Part shown: positions 44,139-54,314 of the stretch, piece after piece
How positions within the stretch are numbered: the first letter of the stretch is position 1
Layout of the letters: each line of letters begins with the position of its first letter
NCBI RefSeq assembly: GCF_022346995.1
Contig: NZ_JAKRNM010000004.1
Location: forward strand, 248,001 to 312,000
Direction of reading: 5' to 3'
Source of the DNA: Paenibacillus sp. ACRRY
Lineage (GTDB): Bacteria; Bacillota; Bacilli; Paenibacillales; Paenibacillaceae
Length of the DNA: 64,000 nucleotides
Notes under the pieces: generated by a model
What the model saw: only the letters and a program-made list of their open reading frames with translations
The model's database searches: none
Told to the model about the DNA's origin: nothing
Translations under genes and position numbers: made by a program

Positions 44139-44645
44139 ATGTTCTTGAATCATGTAAAAAGAATAAACAAACCCTACTTCATCTTTCTGCTCTGGAATAT
44201 ACTTATGATCTTTGCCGTACATGGCTTAACATTTCAGCATGAAGCCGGCAGAGGAATCTCCGGCAATGGTAACCCGGGGATACTCATCCTGTTTCCGTCC
44301 CTTCTGACATTGCTGATCCTGTGTATCTGGACGATGTCACTGTCCAAATGGTGGCTATATGATCAGCATCAGCGCTGGGACGAGAAAGTGCATGTCATAG
44401 TGCCCCTGGCTGCTGTTCTGCTGTGTGTGTTGTCTGTCTTTTTGGAGCTGCACATGATTGAAAACCTGAGAACACAGCTAGGTGGTTTCACGAATGATCC
44501 GAGCTCGGCGGTGTACCGTTTTGGCTGGTTGAACCAATACACGAATACTCTTTATTACAATTTTCCCATCCTGCTGTTTGGGCTATCGTTGTCTATATTG
44601 ATTGGGTGGCTAATGGAATGGAGTATACGGAAAAGCAGTTCATAA
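44139..44645 (+). CDS. Four-helix membrane protein
   Basis: About 168 residues; GGAGGAATG places the SD right before ATG 44139, so TTG 44145 may be the real start. Four hydrophobic helices (about 13-32, 47-66, 84-104, 135-157). Starts 5 bases after the interrupted gene, so the three membrane genes are likely one operon, ending at the terminator at 44699-44742. Unknown function. Confidence 0.62.
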   Translation: MFLNHVKRINKPYFIFLLWNILMIFAVHGLTFQHEAGRGISGNGNPGILILFPSLLTLLILCIWTMSLSKWWLYDQHQRWDEKVHVIVPLAAVLLCVLSVFLELHMIENLRTQLGGFTNDPSSAVYRFGWLNQYTNTLYYNFPILLFGLSLSILIGWLMEWSIRKSSS

Positions 44646-44698
44646 AACTCTTTCTCATCTTCCTTCGCCTACCTGAAAACGATCCAAACCTAACACCA

Positions 44699-44742
44699 AG
44701 TAAGCCCCCTTGTCCGGTTTCGACCAAACAAGGGGGCTTACT
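44699..44742. terminator. Bidirectional terminator, membrane protein operon / Ger operon
   Basis: AGTAAGCCCCCTTGT (44699-44713) and ACAAGGGGGCTTACT (44728-44742) form a perfect 15-bp stem between convergent operons. Confidence 0.85.
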
Positions 44743-44754
44743 GTTTCACCTTTG

Positions 44755-45918
44755 CTATACTCTCCTCTGGAATTTTCCCGTATAGGGAATGGTGATCTTG
44801 ATGTTCAGGTTCTGAATGGAGTCTTCGGTCAGAATCATCTTCGAGCCATTATTGGATAGCTTACGCCACAGGCCTGGATTTTTGCGGTACAGCTTCTCCT
44901 GAAGGCCATACACATCGACTCCGCGCCGCAGTCCCTCACGGTACGTTTGCAAGATTTGATCCCGTAACGTTTTCTCGCTATATTTGACCATTTTATCATA
45001 GGAAATGGGGGTGAGATATTCGTACAAGGCGGTTAGGTATTTGGCATCGATATTGAAGTGAACCTCATTCCCCTTAACAACAGGCTTGATCTTAAGATTG
45101 GGCAGACCCACACTGAGGACCCCATAGATGGTTCCCTCATTTTCAATCATCAGTGGTGCGCGCCGCATATCCTTGAGCAGCCAGTGGTATCCCGGAAGCT
45201 TACTGCGAGGCAAATATTCGAAATTATCTCCGGTTCGTTCGAAAAAAGCACCCTCAATGACAAACAGTTCGTGTTTCTTTTTGTTTTGAGACCAATGCTC
45301 CTTGTTCAGGGCAATACTTGGCAGGTACGTTGTCGTAGACGTATTGTTATGCGTGGCAATCAGCTTGAAACTAAGCACTGGAGGAAAGAGCGACTCCTCC
45401 AAAAATGTGGGGAGTGGGTTATGAAGAATGCTGTCCAGCGGCGACATATTGTAGATGGATGTCGCACTCAGAATATCCTCCAGTGGCTCACGAGTACCAT
45501 ACACCCAAGTGGTATATCGCGATTCCGGAAAGCGTCCGAGCATATCGAACACATCCTTGATGTGATTGCTTGTCAGAACGCTTTCGTCCATGACGATAGC
45601 GGTCACATGGCCCCAGGCGATATGAAGCTGAGCGCTCCGGAACAGTTCATTTACAGCCAGATTCAATGTTTTCCCAGCCGCATGTCCCACCCATACGGGA
45701 GGGGTATCCGCTGTTTTGGCAGAGCTTTCGCTTTTGGCTACACTGGCAAAGTCCATCGTTTGAACATACATGTGATACAAACCGTCCTTGTATTCAATGC
45801 CGATCGCTTTGGCATAATCGACCTGCTGAATCTCATAGGCACTCCAGCATCCGCTGGTCACGAGACACAGAGCAAGGCTAAGCAGCCCGAGCGACCACCT
45901 TCGCATCTGCCGTTTCAT
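44755..45918 (-). CDS. Ger(x)C-family spore germination lipoprotein
   Basis: 387 residues, lipobox SGCWSAYEIQQ (Cys near residue 24), then the GerC fold with VDYAKAIGIEYKDGLYHMYV and the C-terminal Ger(x)C domain containing DVYGLQEKLYRKNPGLWRK. It is the outer-face lipoprotein subunit of a spore nutrient receptor. Start ATG overlaps the stop of the GerA-type gene (45915-45918), indicating co-translation. Confidence 0.9.
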   Translation of the reverse strand: MKRQMRRWSLGLLSLALCLVTSGCWSAYEIQQVDYAKAIGIEYKDGLYHMYVQTMDFASVAKSESSAKTADTPPVWVGHAAGKTLNLAVNELFRSAQLHIAWGHVTAIVMDESVLTSNHIKDVFDMLGRFPESRYTTWVYGTREPLEDILSATSIYNMSPLDSILHNPLPTFLEESLFPPVLSFKLIATHNNTSTTTYLPSIALNKEHWSQNKKKHELFVIEGAFFERTGDNFEYLPRSKLPGYHWLLKDMRRAPLMIENEGTIYGVLSVGLPNLKIKPVVKGNEVHFNIDAKYLTALYEYLTPISYDKMVKYSEKTLRDQILQTYREGLRRGVDVYGLQEKLYRKNPGLWRKLSNNGSKMILTEDSIQNLNIKITIPYTGKFQRRV

Positions 45919-47417
45919 CGATCGTTACCTTCTTTGCGTGGCTTTTGTGTTTCAAGATAGACCGGTCTGCGCTTCATCCATCCCTTCGGCAGCTTGAACA
46001 GGGATGCCATGGCCTGCTTGAAATTAAGTGGAGTCAGCGGGGTCAGGTAAGGAATGCCGAACGACTTCAGATCGGTCAGATAGATCAGGAACAGGATGAT
46101 GGACAGGATGAAGCCGTATATACCCAGGGATGCGCTAAGGACAAAACAAAAGAAACGGAGAATCAGCACGGAACTGGTCATCACCTGATTTACGATTGTA
46201 GCGCCTGCGACCACTGTGACGGCAATGACGACAATCATGAGCGGGGAGACCATGCCTGCACGAATGGCTGAATCCCCGATAATCAAACCACCAACGACGG
46301 TCAGCGTTTGACCAATAGCGCTGGGAAGACGTACTCCTGCTTCCCGGAACAACTCCATCAGAAGCATAATGAGAAACATCTCCACACCCGATTCCATCGG
46401 CAGACCCATCCGTCCAACCGAGATCGTGGCTACGAGTGGAAAAGGCAGCTGATCCATATGAAAGGAAGTCAGGGCGATATAAAATCCGGGCAGGAATATG
46501 GTCACCAAAAGACCGATAAAGCGGAGCATGCGGCCCATGTTTACCGGGAGGAAAGGGAAGTTTGCATCCTCCGGGGATTTGAGAAGCAGAAACAGATTCA
46601 CCGGACCAATGATAACACTGGGATTGCCATCTACGATAATAATGAAGCGACCATTGAGCAGGCACTCTGCTGCAAAATCGGGTCTGCCCGTGTAATGAGT
46701 TACCGGAAACAATGTGAGCTTCGATGGCGATAACAATTCCTCCAGCTCGTTGGCTGCCATAATGCGTTCCGTATCAATCTTGCGCAGCCGATCCTTGACA
46801 TCGTCAATTAAGTCGGGGTTGGCAATATCTTTGATGTACATCAGAGCGACTTTGGTCACCGTACGTGAACCGATTAGTTCGATATTGCAGGCTAATTCGG
46901 CTGTACGCAGACGTGTACGAATCAACGTGATATTCACTGACATTCGTTCGATGAAGCCATCCCTTGGACCGCGGATAGATACTTCCGTTGTGGATTCTTC
47001 CGGTGTGCGGGTAGGAATATTGGATATATCCATGCTCCACATGGTCTGCAGGGAAGGGATGCAGACCAGCATATGCCCCTCAAACACCCGGAGGGATATC
47101 AGTTCCTTCCCCAGTTCAGCCTGCAAATCCATACGTGTCCACTGCAGGGTGATGGCTCTCTCGATATCGGATGTACGCAGAAAGAGAGTACGCTCGTAAG
47201 CACGAGTCAATTCAGGCAGAATAATATCGTATATGGATTTGCTATCGACCATGCCGCTGCAATACACAAGGATGATCTGTACGGGAGACTCCCCGATCAT
47301 ATGGCTGCTGATGATGACATCATCAGATCCGTCAAAAAATGTCGTCAGGTTATGCTCATTCATTCGAAAAGGTTCAGCCGGTTGATGGCCCTTCTTGGGT
47401 GTTGTTTTGATCGGCAT
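45915..47417 (-). CDS. GerA-family spore germination receptor subunit A
   Basis: 500 residues. A cytosolic N-terminal part (about 1-280) with the family stretch RGPRDGFIERMSVNITLIR, then five membrane helices (about 290-470, including PMESGVEMFLIMLLMELFRE), and a cytosolic tail. GerA-type proteins form the nutrient-gated channel with a GerB-type permease and GerC lipoprotein. SD AAGGAGG is 9 bases before the ATG; the first 44 bases overlap the upstream GerB-type gene. Confidence 0.92.
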   Translation of the reverse strand: MPIKTTPKKGHQPAEPFRMNEHNLTTFFDGSDDVIISSHMIGESPVQIILVYCSGMVDSKSIYDIILPELTRAYERTLFLRTSDIERAITLQWTRMDLQAELGKELISLRVFEGHMLVCIPSLQTMWSMDISNIPTRTPEESTTEVSIRGPRDGFIERMSVNITLIRTRLRTAELACNIELIGSRTVTKVALMYIKDIANPDLIDDVKDRLRKIDTERIMAANELEELLSPSKLTLFPVTHYTGRPDFAAECLLNGRFIIIVDGNPSVIIGPVNLFLLLKSPEDANFPFLPVNMGRMLRFIGLLVTIFLPGFYIALTSFHMDQLPFPLVATISVGRMGLPMESGVEMFLIMLLMELFREAGVRLPSAIGQTLTVVGGLIIGDSAIRAGMVSPLMIVVIAVTVVAGATIVNQVMTSSVLILRFFCFVLSASLGIYGFILSIILFLIYLTDLKSFGIPYLTPLTPLNFKQAMASLFKLPKGWMKRRPVYLETQKPRKEGNDR

Positions 47418-48510
47418 GGGTAGGAGCCTCCTTGTCTTTTTTGTGTATGAACGCGGCCAGCGTTAATAGGACGGTAACAATGGATACATAGATGAGCATT
47501 GCCGGAAATTGAATGTGTTTCACATAATATTCAACATAATCAATCCGCCACCAATGTACAGCTATCAAGCACATGATGAATGTGACGGACAATACAGCAA
47601 TGTATCGCTTTTTGGGCCTGCGAATATCCAGCAGATCTACAATGAGGTAGATGGAAATCGCTACTCTGGCAAAAGAACCGCTCAGCCATTGATAAATGGA
47701 TAGGAAGTCTACGTGCTGGAGCAGCTTCCCGATATTCACCAGCTTCCATTGCTCATAAGGACTGCTCCGCTGCTTGGCTGCCTCCTCCGGGCCAAATTCA
47801 ACAATGGCTCCCAGGGTAGGGCCGATGGCCATACTAAGCATAAATAGACCAAGGAGCAGAACATGCCACCAACGAATTTTGCCTTTAACATCGTGCTGAA
47901 ACAGCATCAAGATCCAGATCTCCATTAGTCCTGCAAGCGAATAGATCATGCCATTCATAACGGGTCCGGCACCATATTCCATGATCGGGAATAACTGGCC
48001 ATAGTCCTTGTATTTCATGTTGGCTGACATGACAAAATAGCCGAGTAGGACCACGAAAGGCAGCAGAATGCTCGAAGTCATGGCAATGGAACGGATCCCT
48101 TTGGCAGCCGCCCAGGCAGCAACCAGCGCTCCGCATCCGGCGAGCACGTATGGCGGTGTGAATTGCAGATACGTGGATACCGTCCAGTTCGTTGTCTCAT
48201 ATAAGGTATGTGTGCCAAGTGCGAGCAGTAAAAGAGAGGCCGAAATACGAAAGATCCAGGAAAAGACCGCACCGAACTCCCGCGTAATCCAGTCGGTTAG
48301 ACGCTGTCCCCTTACCCTTCGAATAATAATGAACATCATACATAGAAAAAGCATGAAGAAAGGCGCAGCAGCTACTACAGATAGCCAGCCGTCTCTACCG
48401 GCCTGATCGAGAATGGCCGGAATGGATAGAACATGGCATACCAGTCCGGCGCTGAGCAAGATGATGGAAAAGGAAAGCCATATCGTGATTTCTCCCTTTT
48501 CACGGCTCAT
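47374..48510 (-). CDS. GerB-family spore germination permease-like subunit
   Basis: 378 residues with about ten membrane helices, amino acid permease-like fold that binds the germinant. Begins MSREKGEITIWLSFSIILLS with AAAGGAGGA upstream. First gene of the leftward germination operon in the order B-A-C. Confidence 0.9.
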   Translation of the reverse strand: MSREKGEITIWLSFSIILLSAGLVCHVLSIPAILDQAGRDGWLSVVAAAPFFMLFLCMMFIIIRRVRGQRLTDWITREFGAVFSWIFRISASLLLLALGTHTLYETTNWTVSTYLQFTPPYVLAGCGALVAAWAAAKGIRSIAMTSSILLPFVVLLGYFVMSANMKYKDYGQLFPIMEYGAGPVMNGMIYSLAGLMEIWILMLFQHDVKGKIRWWHVLLLGLFMLSMAIGPTLGAIVEFGPEEAAKQRSSPYEQWKLVNIGKLLQHVDFLSIYQWLSGSFARVAISIYLIVDLLDIRRPKKRYIAVLSVTFIMCLIAVHWWRIDYVEYYVKHIQFPAMLIYVSIVTVLLTLAAFIHKKDKEAPTHADQNNTQEGPSTG

Positions 48511-48787
48511 GGAAATCCTCCTTTCCGTACGAGGAAGTTTCCGTTAGCTTGTACAGCATATGGTGATTCGATTCCTCTAATCTTCTTTTTGAAGCAAAAC
48601 GTTCCATTGCATAACGGTCGGACAATTTTTGTCCCCTTTTCCGAAGCATTTGCCATAGTACTGCACATCTTCCCCAATAGAACGGACATAAATTTCATGT
48701 TCTTTATCTGCAAAATATGTCCCTACTGTGCCTGCTACTCAAGGTATACCGTTAAGGTACATCGCAGACAAGAGGAGGATGATGCGA
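48511..48787. other. Divergent intergenic region, Ger operon / glycan locus
   Basis: 277 bases with a modest T-rich stretch; likely bears both promoters. No clear operator or cre site was recognised here. Confidence 0.35.
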
Positions 48788-50812
48788 ATGAAATGGTGGT
48801 CTTCAAACCGTCTTCGCCTGATTCAAAATAATCTCCGCGAGATTGATGCGGATATGAATGTGGACCTGCTGATCCAGGAGCTGCAGGAGTTCCAAGCTAA
48901 TGTGCTGATGATGAATGCGGGAGGAATCTTCGCCTTTTACCCTTCTGCACTGGAGCATCAATATGTCACACCTTATCTTCATACCGATTTACTGCAAGAA
49001 GCTGTATCGAAGACCCATGAGCAAGGAATGAAGTTTATTGCCCGCTTCGATTTCAGCAAGGCGCATGAATCGCTCTTTGAGGCACATCCGGAATGGTTTT
49101 ATCGTGACCGTAACGGACAGGAAGTGAACTATTATGGAATCGTGCATACGTGTCTGAATGGGGCGTATCAGCAGGAAAAGTCGATCGAGACGATTACGGA
49201 GGTGCTTGAGAAGTATCCGGTGGACGGCATTTTCTTCAATATGTTTGGATACCAGCATTGGGATTACAGCGGCAACCATTATGGACCTTGTTATTGCGAC
49301 AACTGCAGGCGTCGTTTTCAGGAGATCTGCGGGGCTGAACTGCTGAACTACACGGGGCCGGAGCATGAACTGCATAGAGCGTATCTTCATTTTCAGGAGA
49401 TTACATCCAGGGCGATCCTGGAGAACATTGCAGACCGGGTAAAATCCCGTTGGCCGGATGTGGCCATAAGCACCTACCACCCGCACCGGGTTGACATCAT
49501 TCGCAAGGAATCGAATACATCGCTAACCCGAAGCTTGCCTTTATGGCAGTATTCCGCCTCAGAGAATGTGGCCTCCGTAGTGAGCAGTTGGGACGATAAA
49601 CTGGTCAGCAATTGCAGTATCAATGCCATAGATTTGACCTATCGATTCACGGGAGTGTCTCCCTATGAGACGGAAGTAAGGTTATATCAGAACATTGCCA
49701 GCGGCTCCGGACTTGATTTCTGTATTATAGGAGCGTTCGAGGGATATCCGGATCGGAAGAATTTTGAAGCAGCCCGGGACATTTTTCGGTATCATGCAGC
49801 GCATGAACATATCTATGGAGGTCTTGCTTCCATGGCTGAAGTCATTTTGATTAAACCAAAGGCACCAGAGGCAGGGACTGAATATTTGGGTCTGTTCAAA
49901 ATGTTAAAAGAAGCCCATGTCCTGTTCGATGTCATCGTCGAAGATCAGATTACCGCCATGGCACATAAGCTGGCCGCAGTGAAAGCAGTCATCCTGCCTG
50001 GTTTGCAAAGGCCTCACATCGATACCAAGGAAACGTTGAGCAAATTGCTCAGCCAAGGCGCAGCGCTGCTTGCTACTGGAAATGCCTTAAGAGAGGATTC
50101 AGAAGCATTATCAGACTGGTTCGGAGCCGTGCATACAGGGAATACCAACTTGCTTCCCTCTGCCTATCTTCACGTGGGAGATGAAGAGCGTTTTCCCAGT
50201 CTGAAGGCCCGGGAGTGGATCACGGTTAGCGGTAATTTTGATCACGTAGAATTTGACCCATCGAATACCGAATGCTGCATGCCGTATATTGAACCTGCAT
50301 CATTCGGTCCGCCTGAACGGGCGTATGGACACCGGGTGGGGGACAGTTACGGGCTGGGAATCTCCAATCCGCCAACCGGCGGTACAGCAGCCTATTACAC
50401 GTGGAATCCGGGTGTTCTGTATTACAGGCACGGTTTTGAAGATCACAAGCATGCCGTGGTGGATATTCTGGCCCGGCTGATCGGGGAGAACGTGTTAAAG
50501 AATGATCTGCCTGCCAGCACGGAGCTATTTCTGAATCGGACGGAACAAGGAGATGTACTTCTCCAGCTCCTGAACTTGTCCGGTTTTAACGGAACGACAT
50601 ATCTGGAAGCGATACCGCTATATAACCGCACGATTGAGTTTTGCGATATAGGAGTACCTGTTCAAGCGTACTCATTATGTTCGTCGAATAACATTCCCAT
50701 GAATATCGAAGGGAACAAAGTCAGATTAACCATTACCGAACTGAAGCGGTATGAAGCCATTGTACTTGAGATGGAACATGTCCCGAAGAAAGAGGTGTCG
50801 TTAACCGAATGA
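48788..50812 (+). CDS. GHL6-type glycoside hydrolase-like protein, paralog 1
   Basis: 674 residues, cytoplasmic. The first ~300 residues look like a hypothetical glycosyl hydrolase 6 (GHL6) barrel: NVLMMNAGGIFAFYPS, FIARFDFSKAHESLF, VHTCLNGAYQQ, VDGIFFNMFGY, then CYCDNCRRRFQ. The rest contains a beta-galactosidase-trimerisation-like Rossmann region (AEVILIKPKAPEAG ... VKAVILPGLQRPHI) and a beta domain. It probably acts on the intracellular sugar imported by the following transporter. Of three in-frame ATGs, 48788 lies 9 bases after AGGAGG. Ends with ATGA overlap to the permease gene. A paralog follows at 54315. Confidence 0.78.
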   Translation: MKWWSSNRLRLIQNNLREIDADMNVDLLIQELQEFQANVLMMNAGGIFAFYPSALEHQYVTPYLHTDLLQEAVSKTHEQGMKFIARFDFSKAHESLFEAHPEWFYRDRNGQEVNYYGIVHTCLNGAYQQEKSIETITEVLEKYPVDGIFFNMFGYQHWDYSGNHYGPCYCDNCRRRFQEICGAELLNYTGPEHELHRAYLHFQEITSRAILENIADRVKSRWPDVAISTYHPHRVDIIRKESNTSLTRSLPLWQYSASENVASVVSSWDDKLVSNCSINAIDLTYRFTGVSPYETEVRLYQNIASGSGLDFCIIGAFEGYPDRKNFEAARDIFRYHAAHEHIYGGLASMAEVILIKPKAPEAGTEYLGLFKMLKEAHVLFDVIVEDQITAMAHKLAAVKAVILPGLQRPHIDTKETLSKLLSQGAALLATGNALREDSEALSDWFGAVHTGNTNLLPSAYLHVGDEERFPSLKAREWITVSGNFDHVEFDPSNTECCMPYIEPASFGPPERAYGHRVGDSYGLGISNPPTGGTAAYYTWNPGVLYYRHGFEDHKHAVVDILARLIGENVLKNDLPASTELFLNRTEQGDVLLQLLNLSGFNGTTYLEAIPLYNRTIEFCDIGVPVQAYSLCSSNNIPMNIEGNKVRLTITELKRYEAIVLEMEHVPKKEVSLTE

Positions 50813-51762
50813 AACCTCAGATAACGACGGTGAACCGTGCCGCGGGCAAGCTGCAATCGGGCAGCCTTCTGTCTCGCATGTACAAACACCGAATGATCTA
50901 TTTGCTTATTTTGCCGGGGCTGCTGTATTTCCTGCTGTTCAAGATTGTGCCTCTCTGGGGACTGCTGCTGGCTTTTCAGGATTACAATCCGTTCCTCGGG
51001 TTTACGGGAAGTGAATGGGTGGGATTCAAGCATTTTAATGAGCTGTTTGCCAGCTCCAACTTCTACATCATGCTGCGAAATACGCTCGCCATTAATCTGA
51101 TCGCACTGGTATTCCATTTCCCGCTGCCGATTCTGCTGGCTCTCATGTTGAATGAAATTCGGCATGAGACGTTTAAACGCATCAACCAGTCGATTGTGTA
51201 CTTACCGCACTTTCTCTCATGGGTCGTCGTTGCCAGTATGACGTTTTTTCTGCTCTCGACGGACGTCGGCATTGTAAACAAGCTGATTGCACAGAGCGGC
51301 AAAGATACGATTTCGTTTCTATCGGAACCGAACTATTTCTGGGGGCTGCTTACAGCTCAGAGCATGTGGAAGGAAGCCGGCTGGGGAACGATCATTTTCC
51401 TCGCGGCCATGGCGGGAGTGGACCCTCAGCGATATGAGGCTGCTGTCGTCGACGGAGCCGGACGGTTTCGGCAAATCTGGCATATTACGCTGCCTGCCAT
51501 CCGGCCGACCATTATCATTTTGCTGATCCTGCGCCTCGGCAGCATGGCCGATACGGGATTCGAACAAATTTTGCTGATGATGAATCCGCTCGTTCGTTCG
51601 GTTGGAGAGGTATTTGATACGTATTCCTATACGTACGGGATATTGCAAGGCAAGATCAGCATTGGGGTTACTGTGGGGCTGTTCAAGGGACTGGTCGGAT
51701 TGTTCCTGATTGTGGCGGCCAACAAAATTGTAAGAAAACTTGGACATGAAGGCATCTATTAA
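50809..51762 (+). CDS. Carbohydrate ABC transporter permease, LplB type
   Basis: 317 residues, six membrane helices, ABC transporter EAA loop in EAAVVDGAGRFRQIWHITLP (about 208-227). First permease of a CUT1-type importer. Begins in the stop codon of the upstream gene. The N-terminus has a positively charged cytoplasmic extension typical of LplB/YtcP-family partners. Confidence 0.92.
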   Translation: MKPQITTVNRAAGKLQSGSLLSRMYKHRMIYLLILPGLLYFLLFKIVPLWGLLLAFQDYNPFLGFTGSEWVGFKHFNELFASSNFYIMLRNTLAINLIALVFHFPLPILLALMLNEIRHETFKRINQSIVYLPHFLSWVVVASMTFFLLSTDVGIVNKLIAQSGKDTISFLSEPNYFWGLLTAQSMWKEAGWGTIIFLAAMAGVDPQRYEAAVVDGAGRFRQIWHITLPAIRPTIIILLILRLGSMADTGFEQILLMMNPLVRSVGEVFDTYSYTYGILQGKISIGVTVGLFKGLVGLFLIVAANKIVRKLGHEGIY

Positions 51763-51802
51763 TTCCCTAGTGTTGGTTGTCTGTCAGAAAGGAGGATAGG
51801 TT

Positions 51803-52684
51803 ATGAGCTTTGTTGTGCGGAAAAAAGGGCTTACGCTCTTCGACTGGATCAATTACAGTCTGGTTGCTTTGATCTCGCTGGCATGTATATTCCCGTTCTT
51901 ATATGTCTTCAGCGTTTCGTTTACCGATCCGAAGGTGTATGTGCCGCTCAAGTTTTATCTGTTCCCGGAGAAGTGGTCGCTGGAATCCTACCGGTATATT
52001 TTATCAACTAACAGTTTTATCAATGCGTTTAAAAGCACGTTGTTTATTACGGTTGTAGGCACCATACTGAATATTATTGTATCCTTCACCATGGCTTATG
52101 GGTTAACCAAACGCTCTCTGCCCGGGCATAAGTGGATTATGGGATTGGTTATTTTCACACTGGTGTTCAGTGCCGGAATTATCCCGAATTACTTGCTCGT
52201 GAAGGAGCTGGGACTGCTGAACTCCTATTGGTCCATGATTTTGCCTGGACTGACGAATGCCTGGAGCCTGATTGTGATCAAAAGCTTTCTGGAATCGCTT
52301 CCTTCGGAGCTGGAGGACGCGGCACAGATCGATGGATGCAGTGATCTCACGGCATTTTTCCGGATTATAGTACCGTTATCCATGCCAGCGATCGCCACGT
52401 TTACACTATTTTTCGCGGTAGGACACTGGAATGCATATTTCAATGCATTGATCTATTTATCCGATTCAAGCAAATGGACGCTGCAGCTGCTCATCAAGAC
52501 GCTGGTTATCGATTCGAATTCCGTCGCCGTAGCTCAGGCCGGGGCAAGTGATGAAAGTGTCGTGCCGCAGGAGACGATTCGAATGGCGTCGATTGTACTC
52601 GCCATGGTGCCGATCCTGATCGTGTATCCATTTTTGCAGAAGCATTTTGCCAAAGGTGTCATGATTGGCTCCGTCAAAGGTTGA
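51803..52684 (+). CDS. Carbohydrate ABC transporter permease, YtcP type
   Basis: 293 residues, six membrane helices, EAA loop in LEDAAQIDGCSDLTAFFRII (about 170-189). Second permease of the same importer, behind AAAGGAGGATAGG. The ATPase is not encoded here, as is usual for this group, which shares MsmX-type ATPases. Confidence 0.92.
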   Translation: MSFVVRKKGLTLFDWINYSLVALISLACIFPFLYVFSVSFTDPKVYVPLKFYLFPEKWSLESYRYILSTNSFINAFKSTLFITVVGTILNIIVSFTMAYGLTKRSLPGHKWIMGLVIFTLVFSAGIIPNYLLVKELGLLNSYWSMILPGLTNAWSLIVIKSFLESLPSELEDAAQIDGCSDLTAFFRIIVPLSMPAIATFTLFFAVGHWNAYFNALIYLSDSSKWTLQLLIKTLVIDSNSVAVAQAGASDESVVPQETIRMASIVLAMVPILIVYPFLQKHFAKGVMIGSVKG

Positions 52685-52719
52685 ACGCTGCTGAGATAGA
52701 ATCGTGCCTTATGTATAAA

Positions 52720-52733
52720 TGCAAACGCTTACC
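52720..52733 (+). promoter_or_regulatory. cre-like CcpA site before the binding-protein gene
   Basis: TGCAAACGCTTACC matches the cre consensus in 12 of 14 positions, core AAACGCTT. It may give separate catabolite control to the binding-protein gene. Confidence 0.45.
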
Positions 52734-52763
52734 ATATTTCTGGCGATAAGGGAGATGGATCGA

Positions 52764-54296
52764 ATGAACAAGGGAAATAAACGATGGACGACATGGCTCT
52801 GCATGATTCTGGCAGTAACCATGCTGGCGGCGTGTACGGGGAACAGTGGTTCAGGTGAGACAGCAGGCAGCTCGAAGAGCGGAGAGTCAGGTGGAGATCA
52901 GCCGCTGGACATCAAGATGTTTGCCGGATTGTACAATGAGATTCCCGATATGGACAACGAATACTGGACCGAATGGGAGAAGCGCACCAATGCCAAACTC
53001 GATATTGAATGGGTGCCTTCAGGCGATCTGGATACGAAGCTGGATTTGCTGCTCGCTTCCGGTGATCTGCCAGAAGTAGTGGCCTATCAGAACCAGATTC
53101 GCCCCACGCTGATTACCGCGATCAAGAACGGTGCGTTCTGGGATCTGACTCCATTCCTAGGAGATCTCAGCGAATATCCGAACCTGAAGGAGAATCTGGC
53201 GCCGGATGCGCTCAAATACCTGTCGGTGGATGGAGGCATTTATGCCGTACCACGCTCCCGTTCCCGGGTTGATGGTGGACTGAAAATTCGGGAAGATTGG
53301 CTGAAACAGCTGAATCTGCCGATTCCCAAGACGTTCGAAGAATATAGAGAAACCCTGAAGAAAATCGTGGACAGTGATATGGATGGCAACGGCAAGAAGG
53401 ACACAGTCGGCCTGTTATTCGTCAACAATCCACCTGCCATGTTCCAAGCCGGATTCGGGGCATATAACCCAACCTATGATAACGATGGCGGGCTAATGAG
53501 CCCTGGTTTGACACCGCAATATGTGGAGATGGTCGAGTGGTTCCGGGAATTGTACGCCGATGGGCTGTTGTCCAAGGAATATGCAGTCATGAAGGAGAGT
53601 CAGGCCGAAGAACTATTCAAGACCAACCGGGCGGCTTCTTACGGACGTCCAATCTGGTGGGATCATGAGTGGGAGCAGGCTATGAAAAAATCAGGGCAGC
53701 CTGACGCCAAAATTCTGAACTTGTCTCTGACAGGTCCTCATGGAGATGCAGCGGTCGGTCTGGAGACCGGAGTCGCGGGTGGATTCTACATTTCCAAGAA
53801 GGTGCCTGAAGAGAAGGTGAAGCAGCTCCTGAAGTATTTTGATATGACCGCTTCCCAGGAGATGACGGACTTTGCCTACTATGGCATCGAGGGTACGCAC
53901 TATACGGAACAGGATGGTCAGAAAGTGCTGACGGAGCAAGGCGTTAAGGAAGTGAACACAACCAGCAAAGGGGCAGGGGTACTTGCCTATGCCAAGTGGG
54001 GCAAAGTGATTAGTGCTTCCGGAGACAAAGCCTATAATGACGCCAAAATCAAGGAAGTCGAGAATTTCGACGAAATTGGGAAGATCGACTTCTACCGGGT
54101 GATTACCTCAGAGGCCTGGAGAGAGACATGGCCCAAATATGGAGACGAATACAGTTCTATGATGACCCGAACGATTGTAGGGCAGATCAGTGTAGAAGAG
54201 TTCAGAGCCTATGTTGACAAGTTGAACAGCCAGCCGGACATTAAGCAGGCTTATCAGGAAATGGCCAAAGCTTATGAGCAATTTAATCAACAATAA
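52764..54296 (+). CDS. Extracellular solute-binding lipoprotein (LplA type)
   Basis: 510 residues, lipobox LAAC near residue 22, mature part a type II binding fold as in the LplA/YtcQ group: DLDTKLDLLLASGDLPEV near 85, and DMDGNGKKDTVGLLF, a calcium-like loop. It captures the oligosaccharide for the two permeases. ATG 52764 is preferred because AAGGGAG is 9 bases upstream; the earlier ATG touches it. Confidence 0.92.
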   Translation: MNKGNKRWTTWLCMILAVTMLAACTGNSGSGETAGSSKSGESGGDQPLDIKMFAGLYNEIPDMDNEYWTEWEKRTNAKLDIEWVPSGDLDTKLDLLLASGDLPEVVAYQNQIRPTLITAIKNGAFWDLTPFLGDLSEYPNLKENLAPDALKYLSVDGGIYAVPRSRSRVDGGLKIREDWLKQLNLPIPKTFEEYRETLKKIVDSDMDGNGKKDTVGLLFVNNPPAMFQAGFGAYNPTYDNDGGLMSPGLTPQYVEMVEWFRELYADGLLSKEYAVMKESQAEELFKTNRAASYGRPIWWDHEWEQAMKKSGQPDAKILNLSLTGPHGDAAVGLETGVAGGFYISKKVPEEKVKQLLKYFDMTASQEMTDFAYYGIEGTHYTEQDGQKVLTEQGVKEVNTTSKGAGVLAYAKWGKVISASGDKAYNDAKIKEVENFDEIGKIDFYRVITSEAWRETWPKYGDEYSSMMTRTIVGQISVEEFRAYVDKLNSQPDIKQAYQEMAKAYEQFNQQ

Positions 54297-54314
54297 CGAG
54301 GTAAAGGAGAAGCG